Assembly (NCBI GenBank): GCA_017405965.1
Contig: JAFQZK010000004.1
Span: forward strand, 124,001 to 188,000
DNA from: Muribaculaceae bacterium
Lineage (GTDB): Bacteria; Bacteroidota; Bacteroidia; Bacteroidales; Muribaculaceae
Direction of reading: 5' to 3'
Length of the DNA stretch: 64,000 nt
Below the pieces are notes generated by a model. It did not search any database and had not been told where the DNA came from. It saw only the letters and a list, made by a program, of their open reading frames with translations. Position numbers and translations under genes: made by a program. The first letter of the stretch is position 1. Each line of letters opens with the position of its first letter. Positions 60,369 to 64,000 of this stretch are shown in pieces.

Positions 60369-61808
60369 CTAGAACAATAGAGGCATGAATAATTGCGACA
60401 ACTTAATATCGCCCTGAACAATAGATGAATTCTTTCCCCGATTAATTCCAAAAGTGGTGATGAATGTGGTCAATAACGTGTCACGTGTGTGAGTCTGACT
60501 TCGATAAATGCTCATACGTTCACGCAATTTATTGGCATATTCAGACGTGATATCATACTGTTCAGATGAGAATTTGAACTCACATAAGTGAGTAATGTGG
60601 TCAGCGCGTTTGATGATAAGATCTATTTGAGTACTCCTTCCGGTTTCGGCATCTTTGGTGCTTCTCCAAGAAGAATACATGGCACTCATGCCGATAACAC
60701 CCAAAGCTTGCCTGATTTGGTCAACATGAGTCAAACCGATTAATTCAAATGTAAGCCCCTGCCACGAGTTAACACTTGGTGTCGTCATCTGCGTTATCCA
60801 ATAATGTGAAACATTGTCTGGAGCCGTTTCTATAAAACGCAGATAGAAAAGTGTATAGAAGTCACACAACCTATAGATAATCCCTTTACGTTTATTGCCA
60901 ATGGGCTTTTGCGCCATGATAAAACTGCATCTTTCAAGATTGGTAAGTCGTTTTGTCAAAGTTCCTCCATTTGAGTCAATTGCCTCAGCAATCTCTTGTC
61001 GCGTATATCCCTCACGTCTATTTGCCAATAAACGGACAATACTGATATATGAGTCAGCATCTTTAAAAAGCACTTGGTACAGTTCATCAAATTCTCCTTT
61101 CAATTTTCCACTTGGAGAGAAAAACAATTCATCTACATTTTCGGCTACACCTTTGGAAAAATCGATCAGGCTCCAGTAAAACGGAACCCCTCCGATATAC
61201 ATGTACATCTGAGTTATCTGGTATTCGTCCCACACACCATTCTTTTGTTCGACATATTGCTTGCATTCATTTAAGTTAAATGGCTGAAGGATTATTCTTG
61301 ATGTAATGCGGTTGTGGAGCCCTCCCTGATTTTCAATCAACTGATCAACCAACCACGATGTTGCAGATCCACACGCTACAAGCACGATATCATTTCGCAA
61401 CGAAGCCCAACCATTCCAGAAATCTTCAAGTGCAGCGACAAATTCGCTGCCAGGGGTGTCAATCCATGGCATCTCATCAAAAAACAGCACTTTTTTATGA
61501 TCCTTATTGTATTTTGGCAGCAATCTTTCCAATAAATCAAACGCATCATACCATGACCTAAGCAATGGCATGACATCAGTCAAACCACTTCGCTGTAATG
61601 ATTGTGCAAATCGCTGTAATTGGCGAGATTTAGGCGATTTATGTGACCCTACATAAGATAAAGTGATACGGTCGTTCAAGACACTGTTTACTAGAAATGT
61701 CTTCCCCACACGGCGACGACCAGCAACGACTACAAACTCTGAACGATGTGAAATCATGCACCCCTCCAATGCTGCTATTTCACGTTCACGACCAATTAAC
61801 TTTTCCAT
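60369..61808 (-). CDS. AAA ATPase with DUF234-type PD-(D/E)XK-like C-terminus
   Basis: 479 aa. Walker A VVAGRRRVGKTFLV (about residue 26), Walker B KVLFFDEMPWID, then a sensor-like ACGSATSWLVD. The middle is a winged-helix-like region (YTRQEIAEAIDSNGGTLTKRL). Near the C-terminus, RSTQIDLIIKRADHITHLCEF has the D-x(n)-E-x-K pattern of PD-(D/E)XK nuclease folds. This matches the ATP-binding protein/DUF234 group of unknown function, often in variable genome regions. The gene is more A/T-rich than its neighbours, a hint of transfer. Start ATG 61808 is chosen because a -7 box is at 61843-61850. Confidence 0.85.
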   Translation of the reverse strand: MEKLIGREREIAALEGCMISHRSEFVVVAGRRRVGKTFLVNSVLNDRITLSYVGSHKSPKSRQLQRFAQSLQRSGLTDVMPLLRSWYDAFDLLERLLPKYNKDHKKVLFFDEMPWIDTPGSEFVAALEDFWNGWASLRNDIVLVACGSATSWLVDQLIENQGGLHNRITSRIILQPFNLNECKQYVEQKNGVWDEYQITQMYMYIGGVPFYWSLIDFSKGVAENVDELFFSPSGKLKGEFDELYQVLFKDADSYISIVRLLANRREGYTRQEIAEAIDSNGGTLTKRLTNLERCSFIMAQKPIGNKRKGIIYRLCDFYTLFYLRFIETAPDNVSHYWITQMTTPSVNSWQGLTFELIGLTHVDQIRQALGVIGMSAMYSSWRSTKDAETGRSTQIDLIIKRADHITHLCEFKFSSEQYDITSEYANKLRERMSIYRSQTHTRDTLLTTFITTFGINRGKNSSIVQGDIKLSQLFMPLLF

Positions 61809-61842
61809 AATAGCATCATGTATTGACTCATTGTTGTTTTTG

Positions 61843-61850
61843 CAAAAGTA
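61843..61850 (-). promoter_or_regulatory. -7 element for the AAA ATPase gene
   Basis: Minus strand TACTTTTG, about 35 nt before the ATG at 61808; it overlaps the longer frame that starts at 61856. Confidence 0.6.
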
Positions 61851-61890
61851 GTGCATCTGATTGATAAAAACAAGAAAATTGCTGAAATTC

Positions 61891-61979
61891 CAGCTAAATG
61901 TTGGTTTTTATAGTGAGATTTAGCTGAAAAGTAATCACAAGAATCAGCTAAAATGTAATTTTGGGATGACTTTTAGCTG
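61891..61979. repeat. Four alternating CAGCTAAA / TTTAGCTG sites
   Basis: CAGCTAAA at 61891-61898 and 61945-61952; TTTAGCTG at 61919-61926 and 61972-61979. Start-to-start spacings are 28, 26 and 27 bp. The outer sites extend to TTCCAGCTAAA and TTTAGCTGGAA. They look like protein-binding sites just upstream of the ATPase promoter. Confidence 0.65.
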
Positions 61980-62080
61980 GAATCTCAAGGCTTAATATAT
62001 TAATGTCACAATACCGGGAAAAACTAGATACCTGAGGGTCTAAATTATCTGTTTGTTTGGATTGAATTGAATTTGTGACT

Positions 62081-62135
62081 CTTGATTTTACTGCAAAAAA
62101 TAGAGTAAACTCTGTGTTTTTACAGTAAAATCAAG
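62081..62135. promoter_or_regulatory. 13-bp inverted repeat upstream of the MATE gene
   Basis: CTTGATTTTACTG (62081-62093) and CAGTAAAATCAAG (62123-62135), perfect. It ends 10 nt before the -7 box and covers the -33 area, so it is a good operator candidate. Confidence 0.6.
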
Positions 62136-62145
62136 TGCAAATAAG

Positions 62146-62153
62146 TACCTTTG
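62146..62153 (+). promoter_or_regulatory. -7 element for the MATE gene
   Basis: TACCTTTG; transcription would start near 62160, so the ATG at 62171 is favoured over the one at 62159 (which would be leaderless). Confidence 0.6.
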
Positions 62154-62170
62154 CAGGCATGAAAGAGGGC

Positions 62171-63472
62171 ATGAATCGGGAGATATTGAAAATTGCGTTG
62201 CCGGCGATTGTCGCCAACATCACGGTACCGCTGCTGGGACTGGTGGATACCGCTATCGCGGGGCATCTGGGTGACAAGGTGTTCATCGGTGCTGTGGCAG
62301 TGGGTGCGATGATGTTCAACCTGGTGTATTGGAACTTCGGCTTCCTGCGCATGAGCACGTCGGGCATGACGGCTCAGACCTATGGCAGCGGCGATTTCAA
62401 CGAGAGTGCTAAACTGCTGGGCGAATCCACCGCGCTGGCGGCACTCATCTCGGGCCTCATCATCCTCTTGCAGTGGCCCATCCGCTTGCTGCTGTTGTGG
62501 ATTATCGGACCCTCGCCCGAGGTCACCTCGCTGGCCATCACCTATTTCACCATCTGCATCTGGGGTGTGCCGCCCGTGCTGGTGATGATGGCCTTCAAGG
62601 GCTGGCTTTTAGGTATGCAGGACTCCAAGAGCGCCATGTGGATCTCCATCATGACCAATGTCTTCAACATCGGCGCAAGTCTGATTTGCGTCTATCTGTT
62701 CAAGATGGGCTTTGTGGGTATCGCCGTCGGCACGCTGGCAGGTGAATGGCTGGGACTGTTGTATGCCGCGCTGACGGTGCAACGCAAGTTCCCTCGCCTG
62801 AACGGTTTACTCGACTGGCGCCGCGTGTGGCGCTTCAAGGGCGCCGGACGCTATTTCAAGGTGAGCCGCGACATCTTCGTGCGCAGTTTCCTGCTGATGA
62901 CCGTGAGCCTGGCATACGTCTCGATCGGAGCCCGCAGCGGCGACCTCATCCTTGCCGTCAACGCCTTGATATTGCAACTGTTTACCCTTTACAGCCACTT
63001 CATGGACGGTATCGCCTTTGCCGGCGAGGCCGTTGTGGGCAAGTACTACGGCATGGGCGACATGAGCCGCATGCGGCGTTGCGTGAGGCTGTTGTTCGGC
63101 TGGGGCCTGGCCGTAGCCGCTCTGTTCACGTTGATTTATTCGTTCCCGCGCATCGCCTTCTGGCTGCTGACCGACCAGCAGAGTGTCATCGAGGCCGCCA
63201 TGGACTACCGCGTGTGGTGCGCCTTGATACCTGCTGCCGGTATGGCGGCTTTTGTGTGGGATGGCGTGTTCATCAGCCTGACTCGCTCGATGGGCATGCT
63301 CATCAGCGCCGGCATCGCTTGGTCGCTGTTCTTCGTCATCTACTGGCTCACACCCGAGGCTTGGGGCAATAACCGCCTGTGGATTGCTTACCTGAGTTTC
63401 CTCGCTTTGCGCGGCATCATCCAGACCATCCTCTACCGTGGCTACCTCAAGCGCGGCGTGCTGGAACATTGA
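62171..63472 (+). CDS. MATE-family efflux transporter (DinF/NorM type)
   Basis: 433 aa, 12 predicted transmembrane helices. The start MNREILKIALPAIVANITVP with LGLVDTAIAGHLG is typical of the DinF/NorM group; MSTSGMTAQTYGSGDF and GWLLGMQDSKSAMWISIMTN follow. MATE proteins export cationic drugs or metabolites using Na+ or H+ gradients; substrate unknown. The inverted repeat directly upstream suggests specific repression or drug-induced expression, though no regulator gene is adjacent. A symmetrical terminator follows. Confidence 0.9.
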   Translation: MNREILKIALPAIVANITVPLLGLVDTAIAGHLGDKVFIGAVAVGAMMFNLVYWNFGFLRMSTSGMTAQTYGSGDFNESAKLLGESTALAALISGLIILLQWPIRLLLLWIIGPSPEVTSLAITYFTICIWGVPPVLVMMAFKGWLLGMQDSKSAMWISIMTNVFNIGASLICVYLFKMGFVGIAVGTLAGEWLGLLYAALTVQRKFPRLNGLLDWRRVWRFKGAGRYFKVSRDIFVRSFLLMTVSLAYVSIGARSGDLILAVNALILQLFTLYSHFMDGIAFAGEAVVGKYYGMGDMSRMRRCVRLLFGWGLAVAALFTLIYSFPRIAFWLLTDQQSVIEAAMDYRVWCALIPAAGMAAFVWDGVFISLTRSMGMLISAGIAWSLFFVIYWLTPEAWGNNRLWIAYLSFLALRGIIQTILYRGYLKRGVLEH

Positions 63473-63491
63473 CTCGACCCAGCCCTAATAT

Positions 63492-63540
63492 AAAACGATG
63501 TGACGGGAACGCTTGAAACTCCCGTCACATCGTTTTTTTT
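63492..63540. terminator. Bidirectional terminator between MATE and dockerin genes
   Basis: AAAACGATGTGACGGGA (63492-63508), 11-nt loop, TCCCGTCACATCGTTTT and four more T. Perfect 17-bp stem with A run on one side and T run on the other. Confidence 0.88.
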
Positions 63541-63562
63541 GTGTGGTTTTGTTAATGGATGA

Positions 63563-64000
63563 TTATTTGGTTTGTGATAGCTGCATGTTGATCAAGGCGG
63601 TCACATCAGTGATGTTGACAAGACTGTCCTTGTTGATGTCGGCGCAGGTCTCGCAGGTACCGTTCATGGAACCCAACAAGAAGCTGATAAGTACGGTGAC
63701 ATCGGTAACGTTGACAAGATTGTCATGGTTCACGTCGCCGCTGGTGTGCAGCTGTTTCATATACCAGAAACTGGCTGTGCCGTCGCGGTTGATGACCATC
63801 TCGGTCACGGGTTTGCCCAGGTAGCCCGCATTGCCGGTGATCTCGCCCCTGAAATCCATGTTGAGCTTGGTTGCCGGCGTTGATTCATCGCTCACCTCTC
63901 GCTTGTTGCCATATGGCCAGGTATCCCCGCTCTGGGTGTATTTGGACAACTTGTTATCGGCCGGAAGTATGGTAATCAGCTGAATCTTCTCGTTGTTGGG
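63563..64000 (-). CDS. Secreted protein with C-terminal dockerin, 5' part outside window
   Basis: The frame is open to the right edge (146 residues visible). C-terminal dockerin with both repeats: GDVNHDNLVNVTDVTVLISF and ADINKDSLVNITDVTALINM. Upstream is a beta-rich region (LNMDFRGEITGNAGYLGKPV, VINRDGTASFWYM). A TTG at 63949 is not a start; the frame simply continues. The catalytic or binding module, if any, lies beyond the window. Confidence 0.8.
   Translation of the reverse strand, partial: PNNEKIQLITILPADNKLSKYTQSGDTWPYGNKREVSDESTPATKLNMDFRGEITGNAGYLGKPVTEMVINRDGTASFWYMKQLHTSGDVNHDNLVNVTDVTVLISFLLGSMNGTCETCADINKDSLVNITDVTALINMQLSQTK

Larger units (their letters stand above)
61809..62170. 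other. Divergent control region between AAA ATPase and MATE genes
   Basis: About 360 bp, AT-rich. Holds the minus -7 box, four TTTAGCTG sites (61891-61979), a 13-bp inverted repeat at 62081-62135 and the plus promoter at 62146. Confidence 0.6.

Overview
The window is chromosomal DNA of a member of the Bacteroidales, probably a gut Prevotellaceae or Muribaculaceae; I cannot choose between the two from sequence alone. Evidence: two SusC/SusD outer-membrane pairs plus the end of a third SusD, lipoproteins with Bacteroidetes-type signal peptides, a DUF4294 protein, a GT117 (DUF2723) membrane glycosyltransferase, a T9SS-type C-terminal sorting-like tail, and promoters of the Bacteroidetes type (-7 TAnnTTTG, sometimes with TTTG about 19-20 nt upstream). 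Shine-Dalgarno sequences are nearly absent. No rRNA, tRNA, CRISPR array, transposase or phage gene was seen.

Layout. 1-7.9 kb: end of one SusD-like gene, then an operon of a SusC-like receptor carrying a C-terminal OmpA-like domain, a SusD-like lipoprotein and a small-domain lipoprotein; the two loci end in near-identical terminators. 7.9-10.7 kb (-): glycosyltransferase, and a SPFH/NfeD pair. 11.2-16 kb: ybeY-mnmG-apt-uvrC, with two perfect parS centromere sites, one between mnmG and apt and one inside uvrC. 16.5-21.6 kb: GT117 glycosyltransferase, polysaccharide deacetylase, queG. 22-26.4 kb: a compositionally mosaic TPR lipoprotein, then three secreted proteins: two half-dockerin/FGE-like paralogues and a cohesin-like/dockerin protein. 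26.5-33.5 kb: metallo-hydrolase lipoprotein (-), tandem nucleoside-kinase paralogues, obg (-), lgt, lipoprotein. 33.7-41.2 kb (-): large mechanosensitive channel and a classical SusC/SusD pair. 41.6-50.1 kb: tRNA/rRNA methyltransferase (-), nadA, glutathione peroxidase, leuS, rdgB, a Pmp3-type small membrane protein, tryptophanase. 50.2-56.3 kb: a TPR/AraC one-piece regulator and a 1.4-kDa-residue-scale modular surface protein (1395 aa). 56.3-64 kb: a MITE-like element, DUF4294 protein, outer-membrane barrel, hypothetical, MazG-like hydrolase, deoC with a His/Cys-rich leader, an AT-rich AAA ATPase (-), a MATE transporter, and the end of another dockerin protein.

Themes. Most of the window is housekeeping (translation, tRNA modification, DNA repair, lipoprotein maturation, nucleotide salvage) interleaved with outer-membrane nutrient uptake and secreted surface proteins. 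The most unusual items are the SusC-OmpA fusion, the small dockerin/FGE/cohesin-like gene set, the parS pair, and several families of short intergenic repeats. Many start codons were chosen because a -7 promoter element lies inside or just upstream of a longer alternative reading frame.
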